Assembly (NCBI GenBank): GCA_023391625.1
Contig: JAEWAN010000002.1
Span: 6,810 to 70,809, forward strand
Reading direction: 5' to 3'
Origin: Bacteroidota bacterium
Lineage (GTDB): Bacteria; Bacteroidota; Bacteroidia; Bacteroidales; Paludibacteraceae
DNA length: 64,000 nt
The number at the start of each line of letters is the position of its first letter. The stretch's first letter is position 1. The translations under genes and the position numbers were made by a program. Of the stretch, positions 25,462 through 34,834 are shown one piece after another. Below the pieces are notes generated by a model that worked only from the letters and a program-made list of their open reading frames with translations, made no database searches and had not been told where the DNA came from.

Positions 25462-27108
25462 ATGAGCATTTTAAGAACGGCGCTTTACTGCCGTCTTTCA
25501 AAAGATGATATGAAGCAGGGCGACAGTGAAAGCATAAAAACGCAGGTGACTATGCTTACCCAGTATGCAAAAGAACACGGCTTTGTGGTAATGAATGTTT
25601 ACAAGGATGACGGGTACAGCGGACTGAATTTTGACCGTCCCGATTTTAACCGTATGCTGGATGATATTGAGGACGGTAAAATTGATGTGGTGATTACAAA
25701 AGATTTATCCCGTTTAGGGCGTGACCATTTGCAGGTGGGGCATTTTACGGAAATCTATTTTCCGATGAAGCGTGTTCGCTATATAGCCATCAACGATATG
25801 GTGGATACAGCTAACAAAAACAATGATATTGGTGCTCTCAAAAATGTAATGAATGAGTTTTACAGCAGAGACAACTCCAGAAAAATTCGTTCTGCTATTC
25901 GGGCACGCTCCAAAGCAGGACTTTACCGTTCCTCTTTTAATCCGATTGGCTATCGGAAAGACCCTGAAAATCACAATCATCTGATTGTAGATGAAGAAAC
26001 AGCGTGGATTGTCAAACGAATTTTCCAACTTGCCGTTGAGGGCAACGGTGCACACAGAATATGCACGGTATTCCGCAATGAAAAGGTATCCTGCCCTTCG
26101 TGGTGGCTTCACAGCCGTGGCGAAAAGCGGTATGACAAACGCTTTGAAATCCTTGAAAATCAATATGAATGGACACATACGGTGGTACAGAATATTATCA
26201 AAAATCCCGTTTATCTCGGTCATACGATTATGTGTAAGACGGAGGTGATTTTCAAGGTCAAAAAATCCAAGCGAAACAGTAAAGACGAACAAATCCGTGT
26301 AGACAATACCCACGAGCCGTTGGTATCACAAGAAATATTTGATATTGCCAATGCTAAAATACTGAGCCGAAAAAGAGAGGACACAAGCGGAAATATATCC
26401 ATTTTTTCGGGGCTTGTGAAGTGTGGAACCTGTGGTAAGGCAATGTCCCAACGTTATTGGACGAGGAACAGGCACAAAATATTTGTCTGCAACACCTATG
26501 CGGAAAATACCAAAGCCTGCACAGACCATCGCATATTTTACGATGACCTGTATGCTGCCGTTCTTGCTGATATTCAGCGACATGCCAAGCTTGCTTATGA
26601 GGATAAGGAAAAGTCTGTTGCGTTGGCTGTGGGTATGTATGGCAAGTCAAGCGGCAGTCAGGCAAAGTCCGACAAAAGCAAGCTGAAGCAGGCACAAAAG
26701 CGATATGACGAAGTTACAAGATTATTTGACAGGCTTTATGAGGATTCTCTTTCGGGACGTATTTCAAACGATAACTTCACCCGCTTGATTGATAAGTACC
26801 AGTCAGAGCAAGAGAAATTGCAAAATCAGATTACCACACTTGAAAATCTACTGAAAACAGAACAGGACAATAGCGATAATGCCATAGCGTGGGCGGATTT
26901 AATGGCTTCCTATGCAGGTATTACAGAACTCACAGCTGAAAATCTCAATCGTTTGGTAGACAGGATTGAGGTGTTTAACCGCCGAAACGATGATGGAGAG
27001 GTTAACCAGAGTGTGAAAGTTTACTACCGCTTCGGCGGTTACATAGCGGAATATGCCTTTTTGGCAAAGGTGTTACACCATCCGAAAAAAGAAAGGGAGT
27101 GCGCATAA
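25462..27108 (+). CDS. tnpX: Large serine recombinase TnpX
   Basis: This 548-residue recombinase excises and inserts the element as a circle. The catalytic Ser is in ALYCRLSKDD (Ser13). RLGRDHLQVGHFTEIYFP and the NSRKIRSAIRARSKAG helix follow, then the recombinase domain and a zinc ribbon (CGTCGKAMS with later CNTYAENTKACTDH). A coiled coil lies near the C-terminus. Everything expected is intact, so the element should be able to excise. Its stop overlaps the next ATG. Confidence 0.95.
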   Translation: MSILRTALYCRLSKDDMKQGDSESIKTQVTMLTQYAKEHGFVVMNVYKDDGYSGLNFDRPDFNRMLDDIEDGKIDVVITKDLSRLGRDHLQVGHFTEIYFPMKRVRYIAINDMVDTANKNNDIGALKNVMNEFYSRDNSRKIRSAIRARSKAGLYRSSFNPIGYRKDPENHNHLIVDEETAWIVKRIFQLAVEGNGAHRICTVFRNEKVSCPSWWLHSRGEKRYDKRFEILENQYEWTHTVVQNIIKNPVYLGHTIMCKTEVIFKVKKSKRNSKDEQIRVDNTHEPLVSQEIFDIANAKILSRKREDTSGNISIFSGLVKCGTCGKAMSQRYWTRNRHKIFVCNTYAENTKACTDHRIFYDDLYAAVLADIQRHAKLAYEDKEKSVALAVGMYGKSSGSQAKSDKSKLKQAQKRYDEVTRLFDRLYEDSLSGRISNDNFTRLIDKYQSEQEKLQNQITTLENLLKTEQDNSDNAIAWADLMASYAGITELTAENLNRLVDRIEVFNRRNDDGEVNQSVKVYYRFGGYIAEYAFLAKVLHHPKKERECA

Positions 27109-27479
27109 TGAAATCATTATTTGAGCAAATGGGCGGCAAATATTCAGAGGTAAACGGATACCTAATTCCGAACTTGATTTTATCGGCTGAAGAAGTAATT
27201 GAGGTGGGTATCTACGGGAAACGGCACGGTTGCTATCTAAAGCAGTGTCACAAATCAACTTATTACAATCTGCTGACAAGCGGAAAGCTGAACCGCTATC
27301 TTGCCGACGTTGATAGTCAGGCTCAAGAGTTGTTTTTTCGGCTGGTAAAACAGATGGCAGAAAAACAAGGTATTACAGAACAGCTAAAAGCAGAAAATCA
27401 AATGGCTTGGGTTGGTGCTATGAACAATATCCGAGCCTGCGCTGAGGAAGTGGTCAACAAAGAAATTATATATGCGTAG
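27108..27479 (+). CDS. tnpV: TnpV-family transposon protein
   Basis: The 123-residue protein includes YSEVNGYLIPNL, then GIYGKRHGCYLKQCHKSTYY and LNRYLADVDSQAQELF, the usual TnpV layout with the C-terminal helix QMAWVGAMNNIRACAEEVV. ATG 27108 overlaps the TnpX stop. TnpV is not needed for excision in Tn4451; its exact role is unknown. Confidence 0.85.
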   Translation: MKSLFEQMGGKYSEVNGYLIPNLILSAEEVIEVGIYGKRHGCYLKQCHKSTYYNLLTSGKLNRYLADVDSQAQELFFRLVKQMAEKQGITEQLKAENQMAWVGAMNNIRACAEEVVNKEIIYA

Positions 27480-27492
27480 AAATTCAGAATTT

Positions 27493-27528
27493 GAGCAATC
27501 GGAAACGGTTGCTCTTTTCTTTTTTCTC
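27493..27528 (+). terminator. Terminator at the right end of the element
   Basis: GAGCAATCG-GAAA-CGGTTGCTC (27493-27514) is followed by TTTTCTTTTTTC. It ends the tnpX-tnpV transcript 30 bases before the element border. Confidence 0.85.
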
Positions 27529-27555
27529 TGTTGTGTTCCTTAACGATATTTTGCA

Positions 27556-28167
27556 GAGGTCAAGCGCCCGGAACAGGCGTTCAAGCTGTTCATCCGTTTT
27601 GTGCTGGCCAAGGCCGCCGTGGGATATGGCCTCGATTTGATGCTGGCTGTCCTCACTGTGGTGCAGGGGATCGTCTCGACGATCATCACCCAGTCGGGTG
27701 TGTCAGGAGCAGGCGGAACCACTCTTCCGCAGGACATCATCGATAAGATCAATCAGGTCGGCTTCTGGGATTCCATCCCGCTCTGGGCGGTGACCCTGAT
27801 CGGCGGACTGTTCATTACGGTGCTGTCTTTCCTGATGATCCTGACAGTGTATAGTCGCCTGTTTAAACTCTATATGTACACTGCGATAGCGCCCATTCCG
27901 CTGTCTACCTTTGCGGGTGAGCCCACCAGCAATGTGGGTAAGAACTTCCTCCGCAGCTATGCAGGAGTCTGTCTGGAAGGCGCTGTCATCGCATTGGCCT
28001 GCATCATCTTTTCTGTGATGGCGGCTGCCCCGCCTGCCGTGGATCCCAATGTGTCAGCGGTGACCGCCGTCTGGAGCTATGTGGGCGAGCTCATCTTCAA
28101 CCTGCTGGTGCTGGTTGGAGCAGTGCGCATGAGCGACCGGATCATCAAGGAACTGATGGGACTGTAA
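27556..28167 (+). pseudogene. VirB6/TrbL-like conjugation membrane protein, 3' part
   Basis: Reading starts with EVKRPEQAFKLFIRFVLAKA and includes several membrane helices (LMLAVLTVVQGIVSTIITQ, LWAVTLIGGLFITVLSFLMI, VIALACIIFSVMAAAPPAV and LIFNLLVLVGAVRMSDR). It is the remainder of the gene whose 5' part lies at 19704-19924. GTG 27601 could allow an internal start but has no ribosome-binding site, and the product would lack the N-terminal third. Intact, the protein would form the inner-membrane part of the transfer channel. Confidence 0.85.
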
Positions 28168-28185
28168 AAGAAGGGAGGAATCGAT

Positions 28186-28620
28186 ATCGAAGTAAAAATC
28201 CCCAAAGAAATCAGGGAGTATCGGGAATCCATCTTCTTCGGGCTCTCGGCCCGGCAATTCACCTGCTCGCTGCTGGCACTGAGCGCCGCAGTCGGGCTTT
28301 ATTTTGTATTCGACCCTTTGGTGGGTACAGAAAGCGTAGGCTGGATCTGCATTCTGGGAGCAGCTCCTTTCGCTGCCTGCGGCTTTTTCACCTACCACGG
28401 CATGACCGCAGAACAGACTCTGTGGGCGTGGTTCAAGTCCCAAGTTCTGACACCCCGCTGCCTTGTCTTTCGGTCAGACAGTCTGTACTACCAGGCATTG
28501 CAGCCTGCCATTGAACAGGGTAAGAAGCCGCCCCGCAAGAAGAAAAAGCGGGGCGGGAATAAACCGGCTGGAGAAAAAACTTCGGCCCCAAAACCTGCAA
28601 AGGAGGATGCCTATCATTAA
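28186..28620 (+). CDS. PrgI-family type IV secretion membrane protein
   Basis: About 144 residues: IEVKIPKEIREYRESIFFGL, then two membrane segments (LLALSAAVGLYFVF and ICILGAAPFAACGFF) and a basic tail (RKKKKRGGNKPAGEK). This is the PrgI layout, and the gene stands directly before VirB4 as usual. No ATG, GTG or TTG is available at the N-terminus: GGGAGG (28173-28178) is followed at ideal spacing by ATC 28186. A GTG at 28318 would remove the first membrane helix, so the ATC or another non-standard start is favoured. Confidence 0.85.
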   Translation: MEVKIPKEIREYRESIFFGLSARQFTCSLLALSAAVGLYFVFDPLVGTESVGWICILGAAPFAACGFFTYHGMTAEQTLWAWFKSQVLTPRCLVFRSDSLYYQALQPAIEQGKKPPRKKKKRGGNKPAGEKTSAPKPAKEDAYH

Positions 28621-30955
28621 AACCCTTAGCAAAGCGACTAAGGCGGAACGGGACAAGTTCCGCATTCCCCGTTCGGTGCAGGATGCCATCCCCATCCGCC
28701 GCATCTGGGCGGATGGGATTTTCCAGGTGGGGACTCAGTTCTCCAAGACGTTTTCGTTCACCGACATCAACTACCAGATCGCCGGCAAGGAAGACAAAAC
28801 AGCCATGTTCCTGGACTATTCGGAATTGCTGAACGCACTGGATTCCGGTGCCAGCGCCAAGATCACTATCAACAATCGGCGGCTCAACAAGGCGGAGTTT
28901 GAAGCGGCGCTGCTGCTCCCCATGCGGCAGGATGGGCTGGATCACTTCCGCAAGGAGTACAACGATATGTTGCTCTCCAAGGTCACCGGTACCAGCAACA
29001 GCGTAGTGCAGGAGCGGTATATCACCATCAGCGTGGTCAAGAAAAACATCGCAGAGGCCCGTGCCTACTTCTCCCGGGTCGGTACTGATCTGCTCACCCA
29101 TCTGGCTCAGCTGTCCTCCATCGGACAGGAACTGGATCTGGTGACCCGCCTGCGGATTTTCCGGGACTTCTTCAAGGGAGCAGAGCCGCCCGCGTTTGAG
29201 TTTGACCTGAAGACCCAGATGAAACAGGGCCACAGCTTCAAGGATTGGCTCTGCCCGGACTCCATGGAGTTCCAGCCGGATCACTTCAAGCTGAATGACC
29301 GCTGGGGCCGGGTGCTTTACCTGCAAGGGTATGCCAGCTACATCAAGGACAGCATGGTGTCCGAACTCTGCGAGCTGGATCGTGACCTGATGCTGTCCAT
29401 TGACATCCTGCCGGTGCCCACCGATGAGGCGGTGCGCGAGGTACAGAATAAGCTGCTGGGCGTAGAGACCAACGCCGCCAACTGGCAGCGCCGTCAGAAT
29501 GCCGCAAACAACTTCACTGCCATGTTGCCTTATGACATTGAGCAGCAGCGGGCCGAGACCAAGGAGATGCTGGGTGATCTGACCAACCGGGACCAGCGTA
29601 TGATGTTTGGCCTCGTGACCATGGTGCATCTGGCGGACACCAAGGAACAGCTGGACAGCGACACCGAGAGCCTTCTCACGGTCGCCCGCAAACATCTGTG
29701 CCAGATGAGCATTCTGCGCTGGCAGCAGCAGGACGGCCTGGACACCGTCCTGCCCTACGGCCTGCGAAAAATCACCGCTCTGCGCACCCTGACCACAGAA
29801 AGCACGGCTGTTTTCATCCCTTTCCGTGCCCAGGAGATCATGCAGGACGGTGGCATCTACTATGGTCAGAACGCTGTGAGCAAGAATATGATCGTGGCCG
29901 ACCGGCGTAAGCTGCTCAACGGCAACAGCTTCCGGCTGGGCGTTTCCGGCAGCGGCAAGTCCTTCAGCGCCAAAGAGGAGATCGTGAGCATCGCCCTGTC
30001 CACCAATGACGATATCCTGATCCTGGATCCCGAATCGGAGTTCGGGTATCTCACGGAAGCCCTTGGCGGCGAGGTCATCCGGGTATCGGCGGCCTCCGAC
30101 ACCCACATCAATGCACTGGACATGGACAAGGCCTACGGCGATGCCCGCAATCCGATTATCGAGAAATCACAGTTCGTGCTGTCCCTGTTCGAACAGCTGG
30201 TGGGGTCGGAGGGCGTGTCTGCAAAGGAGAAATCCATTCTGGACCGCTGCACCTATGAGGTGTACCGGGAGTATATGGCAGGGGGCTACACCGGCCAGCC
30301 GCCCACGCTGAAGGATCTGTACCAGATCCTCCTGAAGCAGCCGGAGCCGGAAGCCAGAGGACTGGCCCTGTCGGCAGAGCTGTTCATTACGGGCAGTCTG
30401 AATACTTTTGCTCAGCCCACTAATGTGGACACGAAGGCCCGAATTATCGCTTATGATATCCGGGAACTGGGCGAACAGCTTATGCCCTTGGGTATGCTGG
30501 TAACTCTGGATGCCATCTTCAACCGGGTCATCCAGAACTGGAAGCGTGGCAAGACCACCTGGGTGTTTGCCGACGAGTTCTATCTGTTGTTCCGCTATCA
30601 GTACAGCGCCGACTTCTTCTACAAACTTTGGAAACGGATCCGCAAGTACAACGGCCTCGTGACCGGTTTGACTCAGAACGTGGATGAGATTCTGCGTTCC
30701 GATACCGCCCGCCTCATGCTTGCAAACTCGGAGTTCCTCATCCTGCTGAATCAGTCGCCCACTGACCGGGAGGAACTGGCGCGCCTGCTGCACATCTCGG
30801 ATACCCAGCTTGGCTACATCACCAATGTGGCCGCAGGCTGCGGGCTGATCCGCTGTGCCGGCAACATCGTCCCCTTCGAGAACAGCTTTCCCCGGAACAC
30901 CCAGCTGTACAAGCTCATGACGACCAAGCCGGATGAAGCCATCCGAGGAATGTAA
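28607..30955 (+). CDS. VirB4-type conjugation ATPase
   Basis: The 782-residue motor ATPase of the transfer channel. The N-terminal domain (IPIRRIWADGIFQVG, FTDINYQIAGKEDKTAMFLD) is followed by Walker A GVSGSGKSFSAKEE near residue 447, Walker B DILILDPESEFG near 470, and the C-terminal TWVFADEFYLLFRYQYSADF and GLTQNVDEIL motifs. ATG 28607 directly abuts AGGAGG (28601-28606); ATC 28613 or ATT 28616 have better spacing, so the exact start is open. It overlaps the end of the PrgI gene. Confidence 0.93.
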   Translation: MPIIKTLSKATKAERDKFRIPRSVQDAIPIRRIWADGIFQVGTQFSKTFSFTDINYQIAGKEDKTAMFLDYSELLNALDSGASAKITINNRRLNKAEFEAALLLPMRQDGLDHFRKEYNDMLLSKVTGTSNSVVQERYITISVVKKNIAEARAYFSRVGTDLLTHLAQLSSIGQELDLVTRLRIFRDFFKGAEPPAFEFDLKTQMKQGHSFKDWLCPDSMEFQPDHFKLNDRWGRVLYLQGYASYIKDSMVSELCELDRDLMLSIDILPVPTDEAVREVQNKLLGVETNAANWQRRQNAANNFTAMLPYDIEQQRAETKEMLGDLTNRDQRMMFGLVTMVHLADTKEQLDSDTESLLTVARKHLCQMSILRWQQQDGLDTVLPYGLRKITALRTLTTESTAVFIPFRAQEIMQDGGIYYGQNAVSKNMIVADRRKLLNGNSFRLGVSGSGKSFSAKEEIVSIALSTNDDILILDPESEFGYLTEALGGEVIRVSAASDTHINALDMDKAYGDARNPIIEKSQFVLSLFEQLVGSEGVSAKEKSILDRCTYEVYREYMAGGYTGQPPTLKDLYQILLKQPEPEARGLALSAELFITGSLNTFAQPTNVDTKARIIAYDIRELGEQLMPLGMLVTLDAIFNRVIQNWKRGKTTWVFADEFYLLFRYQYSADFFYKLWKRIRKYNGLVTGLTQNVDEILRSDTARLMLANSEFLILLNQSPTDREELARLLHISDTQLGYITNVAAGCGLIRCAGNIVPFENSFPRNTQLYKLMTTKPDEAIRGM

Positions 30956-30980
30956 CGATTGTGTTTGAGAAGGAGGTGGC

Positions 30981-31787
30981 GTTGCCGCAAGAGGAAGTAA
31001 ACCCATTTATACTGTTGCATCGCTGTCGGGCGGCAAAGACTCGACAGCGATGCTTCTTCGTCTCGTAGAAGAAAACCGGCCCATCGATGAGATCCTGTAC
31101 TGCGATACCGGGTGGGAGTTTCCTCAGATGTATGACCATCTGGATCGGCTGGAACAAACCATCGGCAGACCTATCACCCGGCTGAAAGCCCCGCTGACGG
31201 CAGAGCAGTATTTCTATGAGTACACGGCTCGGCCAGACGCAAAGCTTGTAACAGATCGGGGGCTTAGTTGGCCTTCCCATGCCTGTCGCTGGTGTACTGG
31301 CAGACTGAAAACTCATGTGATCAACAGACAACTTAGTCAACTGCGGCGGAAATACCAGCTGGAGCAGTATGTGGGGATTGCCGCCGACGAAGCCCACCGA
31401 TGCAGGGATCTGCACTACCCGCTCGTGGAGTGGGGGATGACAGAGGCGGACTGTCTACGGTATTGCAAGAAACATGGATTTGACTGGGGTGGGCTGTACG
31501 ACATTTTTCGGCGGGTATCCTGCTGGTGCTGTCCGCTGCAACCATTGAGTGAACTGCGGAAGCTGCGTGTTCATTGTCCGGATCTATGGCAGAAGCTCCT
31601 GTACATGGATGCACATACCTGGCAACCCTTCCGACCGGATTACACTGCTCGACAACTGGACATCCGTTTCAAGCTCGAAGAAGAACGAGCCGCACAAGGT
31701 CTGCCCCTTTCCGGGCGGGCCTTTTTTACTGCGCTCGATAACCGGCTGGAACAAGAAGGGTGCCCGAGAAAACGAAACAAGGAATGA
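30981..31787 (+). CDS. PP-loop (phosphoadenosine-phosphosulfate-reductase-like) protein
   Basis: The frame carries SLSGGKDSTAMLLRL at its start, the nucleotide-binding PP-loop, then YCDTGWEFPQMYDHL and Cys motifs HACRWCTGRLKT and RRVSCWCCPLQP that could hold an iron-sulfur centre. It resembles PAPS-reductase/DndC-like proteins. AGGAGGTGG (30971-30979) is present but no ATG, GTG or TTG occurs in this frame before the PP-loop; the in-frame stop is at 30966. TTG 30982 is in the next frame, so a one-base shift or a non-standard start such as GTT is needed. It lies between virB4 and the M23 gene. Confidence 0.75.
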   Translation, partial: VAARGSKPIYTVASLSGGKDSTAMLLRLVEENRPIDEILYCDTGWEFPQMYDHLDRLEQTIGRPITRLKAPLTAEQYFYEYTARPDAKLVTDRGLSWPSHACRWCTGRLKTHVINRQLSQLRRKYQLEQYVGIAADEAHRCRDLHYPLVEWGMTEADCLRYCKKHGFDWGGLYDIFRRVSCWCCPLQPLSELRKLRVHCPDLWQKLLYMDAHTWQPFRPDYTARQLDIRFKLEEERAAQGLPLSGRAFFTALDNRLEQEGCPRKRNKE

Positions 31788-31860
31788 ACGATGAATAAGA
31801 GAACAAACAGCCGGGGGCCTCCCAAACCCTCGGTACATATCCTATAAAGGAGGTCAGATC

Positions 31861-33573
31861 TTGAAAGAGATAAAAACAAAGCCGGCAAGCGGACAGCCCC
31901 GTACCTTTGATAAGGCGGGGGTCGTGCCTAAAACCGCCATGAAGAAGATGTGGCTTCATACCAAAGACAAGGCGCAGAGTGAGACCATGGGAACACCCTT
32001 TGCCAGCCAGCAGGAAGCCACTGGCAATGCTCCGGCCAATACTGCCGGAGATCAGATGCTGTCCAGTGCGGAAACCACGGCCAAGAAGGGCGCAGAAATG
32101 GCATATGATGGGGGCAGAAAAATGACACGGTTCGCCAGCCAGAAGGTCAAGGAACGCCTTGAAGCGACTCGTGTCAAAAACCAGGCTTCCAGCGGTACAC
32201 AGGGCAATAAGGCTGCAGCCCGGAAAGGTGCTTCGAAAGGACTGGATGGTAAGAAGACTATCAAGGGCCGACAGCCTGTAGCCAAGCCCAAGGCCAATGT
32301 AGCCAAGACCATCAAACAGGGTGGAAAAGGAATCAAGGGGGCTCAGCGGACTGCTGCCAATACTCAGAAAGCCGCCAAGGCAGCACAACAAATTACCCAG
32401 CGTATGCAGGCTGCAGCCAAGGCAACTGTGCGCGGGATCCGGGCGGCAGCTCATGCGATGATGGCAGCCTTCAAGGCGGCGGTGGCTGCAGCCCAGAGCC
32501 TTGCAGCTGCGATCCTGGCCGGCGGCTGGGTGGCGGTGGTGATCATCCTGCTTATCTGTTTGATTGCCTTGGTCATGGGCTCCAGCTATGGCATCTTCTT
32601 CGGTGTGGAATCCACCAGATCCGGTACCAGCGTATCCCAGGCTGTGCAGATGATAAACCAGGAGTATGCGGATCACCTGCAACAGATCTCGGAGTCCGTC
32701 TCTCACGACCGGCAGGAGATGACATCCAACGACGGCAGCCTCTCGATCAGCTGGCAGGAAGTGCTGGCTGTCTTTTCCGCAAAGGTATCGGGTGCGTCGG
32801 ATGGGGAACAGGTGGCTTCCCTTACGGATGCCCAAGTGGACACCCTGCGTGATATCCTGTGGGAGATGAACGATGTGGATTACTCGACTCGCACGGACTC
32901 CCACGAGGTGGAGGTCACCACGACCAACGATGACGGAGAAGAAGAAACCACCACTGAGACCGTCACCGAAACGGTGCTGACCATTACCATCACGCACAAG
33001 ACGGCTGCTGAAATGGCAGTAGCGTACCACTTCAACAGCCGTCAGAATGAGTATTTAGCCTTGATGATGCAGCCGGACAATCAGAATTTGTGGGCGCAGC
33101 TGCTGGGCGGCCTTGTGTCCGGCGGTGGGCAGATTATTATACCTGACACAGACTGGATTCCCACCGGTGCGCTGGCCTGGCCTTTGCCGCAGACTTTCTC
33201 CATCTCGTCTCCCTTTGGCTATCGGGAGGATCCATTCACCGGGGAGATCGAATACCACGATGGCACCGACATCGCCGCCCCCAACGGAACCCAGATCCTG
33301 GCGGCTGCAGCCGGCACAGTGACCATTGCCAACGGTATCGACTCCTGGGGCGGCAGCTACGGCTACCACATCAAGATCGATCACGGTGGCGGGTTGGAGA
33401 CTCTTTATGCGCACTGCTCGGCTATCTGCGTGACTCCCGGTCAGCAAGTACAGCAGGGCGAGGTGATCGGGTTTGTTGGCAGCACAGGAAATTCAACAGG
33501 CAACCATCTGCATTTCGAGGTATGGGTGAATGGGGAGCGCACTGATGCAATGTATTTTTTCCTAGTGAGTTAA
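31861..33573 (+). CDS. Membrane-anchored M23 peptidase of the conjugation apparatus
   Basis: The 570-residue protein opens a local hole in the wall for the transfer channel. A long Lys/Ala-rich cytoplasmic region (to about residue 210) is followed by one membrane helix (GGWVAVVIILLICLIALVMG, about 220-240), an extracellular stalk and an M23/LytM domain with SSPFGYREDP, EYHDGTDIA (about 463) and HLHFEV (about 549), which hold the zinc ligands. The start is TTG 31861 after AAAGGAGG. The C-terminus is near the family's usual end; the DNA changes character immediately afterwards. Confidence 0.9.
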   Translation: MKEIKTKPASGQPRTFDKAGVVPKTAMKKMWLHTKDKAQSETMGTPFASQQEATGNAPANTAGDQMLSSAETTAKKGAEMAYDGGRKMTRFASQKVKERLEATRVKNQASSGTQGNKAAARKGASKGLDGKKTIKGRQPVAKPKANVAKTIKQGGKGIKGAQRTAANTQKAAKAAQQITQRMQAAAKATVRGIRAAAHAMMAAFKAAVAAAQSLAAAILAGGWVAVVIILLICLIALVMGSSYGIFFGVESTRSGTSVSQAVQMINQEYADHLQQISESVSHDRQEMTSNDGSLSISWQEVLAVFSAKVSGASDGEQVASLTDAQVDTLRDILWEMNDVDYSTRTDSHEVEVTTTNDDGEEETTTETVTETVLTITITHKTAAEMAVAYHFNSRQNEYLALMMQPDNQNLWAQLLGGLVSGGGQIIIPDTDWIPTGALAWPLPQTFSISSPFGYREDPFTGEIEYHDGTDIAAPNGTQILAAAAGTVTIANGIDSWGGSYGYHIKIDHGGGLETLYAHCSAICVTPGQQVQQGEVIGFVGSTGNSTGNHLHFEVWVNGERTDAMYFFLVS

Positions 33574-33643
33574 TTATAAAGCTTCCGGTTCACGGAGAGC
33601 CTGTAGCTTTCGTTGTATGGTAAATAAATGTTGCAAAATCCCA

Positions 33644-34834
33644 TTATACTTTTCCGCTTTGCGATTGTTTTCGGTAGGCCAGCGGCGTCAAGCCATACTG
33701 CTTTTTGAAAACATTCTGGAAGTAGGGCTGACTGGAAAAACACAGATAATTGCTGATTTCCGCCAGGCTTTTGTCGCTGTAAGCCAGCAGGCTTTGTGCT
33801 TCTTCCAGTTTGCACTGCGTAATGTAGGCCCCCATGCCCATGCCGAGTTCTGCTTTGAAATGTTTCATCATGTACGAGGCGCTCCGGTTGACATGAGCAC
33901 AGGCGGACTCAATGGAAATGGGCTCATTTGTATGATTGCGTATGTACATCATGCAGCGGTACACCTCACTGGAAATACCGGCCGGAATATGGGCTTCGCG
34001 GCAGCGCTGACAAAAATCCAGAATCATGCTGTATTGAAGCTTGTCAATGTATTCGATCCGATCCAGTTGTTCGCACTCGCAAATGTAATAATCGATGAGC
34101 TGATAGGTCTTTTCTACATCCAAGCCGCCAGGGATTGCAGCCATTGTGCCCACCTTTGTTACAAATCCGATGAAAATATTCTTTGCGTGACGAAGGGGCG
34201 AGGCCGCCATTCGTCCCTCCCGAAGCGGCACATGGGAAGAAGCGAGAAAGCGCTTGAGCTTCTCTACGTCGCCATTTTTTATATGCTGATAGAGCTCCAG
34301 TTCAAAGTAATAGGAGTTGTGGAAGTTTTCTTCTTCCAGATCGGATACGCGATTTTCCAGTTGCTGTTCCCGCCGATTGCTCGTTTGAATCTCATTTTCC
34401 TGGAAAAGCGTTTCGATCTCAACCTCTTGACCATTGACAGCTCTGTGCAGAAGAACGAGGCAGTGGGCGAATTGTCGCTGCGTCAACAACGGAATAGAGC
34501 GCAAAAAGTCCAGGAATGTTTCGGATGTTTCTTGTGACATCGATAAGTGCTTCTTGATTTGATATAGGCGATCTGTGTCCATGGGTATGCTGAAGACAGG
34601 CCCCAAAAACAGATCATAATCGCTGCCTTCGATGTGGACGCGGCCAAAAATGGTGTCGGGAATATCTCCGCAAAAGCAAGGGTTTTGTTCGAGCGGAAAC
34701 ATTTCGCGGGTATAGTTCGGCGTGGAAGAAACAATGTCGTTGTAGGAACTGTATACGGCCACGCCGTTCTTTGTCAGCGTGATGGGAATATTGGTGGCGG
34801 AATAAAAATGACGGCATAAATATAAATAGGTCAT
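33644..34834 (-). CDS. AraC-family regulator of the glycoside cluster
   Basis: The 396-residue protein has an unrecognised N-terminal sensor region and a C-terminal pair of helix-turn-helices: ISIESACAHVNRSASYMMKHF and SLAEISNYLCFSSQPYFQNVFKK, ending with YGLTPLAYRK. I chose the ATG at 34834 because GGGAGAGA lies just upstream; the frame extends further without a ribosome-binding site. It is divergent from the glycoside-hydrolase operon, with 222 bases between them, so it probably activates that operon in response to an imported sugar. Confidence 0.88.
   Translation of the reverse strand: MTYLYLCRHFYSATNIPITLTKNGVAVYSSYNDIVSSTPNYTREMFPLEQNPCFCGDIPDTIFGRVHIEGSDYDLFLGPVFSIPMDTDRLYQIKKHLSMSQETSETFLDFLRSIPLLTQRQFAHCLVLLHRAVNGQEVEIETLFQENEIQTSNRREQQLENRVSDLEEENFHNSYYFELELYQHIKNGDVEKLKRFLASSHVPLREGRMAASPLRHAKNIFIGFVTKVGTMAAIPGGLDVEKTYQLIDYYICECEQLDRIEYIDKLQYSMILDFCQRCREAHIPAGISSEVYRCMMYIRNHTNEPISIESACAHVNRSASYMMKHFKAELGMGMGAYITQCKLEEAQSLLAYSDKSLAEISNYLCFSSQPYFQNVFKKQYGLTPLAYRKQSQSGKV

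Larger units (their letters stand above)
19923..27557 (+). mobile_element. Tn4451-like mobilizable element carrying trpS, inserted in the ICE
   Basis: The element is bounded by GA dinucleotides (19923-19924 and 27556-27557), as expected for TnpX-type serine recombinases. An 8-base inverted repeat, GAACACAA (19942-19949) and TTGTGTTC (27531-27538), lies exactly 19 bases inside each GA. The DNA is clearly AT-richer than both flanks. Content: trpS (minus), then a small Cys-rich protein, RepA-like ATPase, oriT, MobV relaxase, ParB, small protein, TnpX and TnpV. A hairpin at the left end (AGCACC, 19956-19961, with GGTGCT, 19983-19988) may end the trpS transcript. It should be mobilized by MobV and excised by TnpX. 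Confidence 0.93.

Noticed and set aside
28433..30106. Minus-strand open frame of 557 codons inside virB4
   Set aside because: The plus strand carries a complete VirB4 with Walker motifs; the reverse frame has no domain and is a GC-rich shadow.
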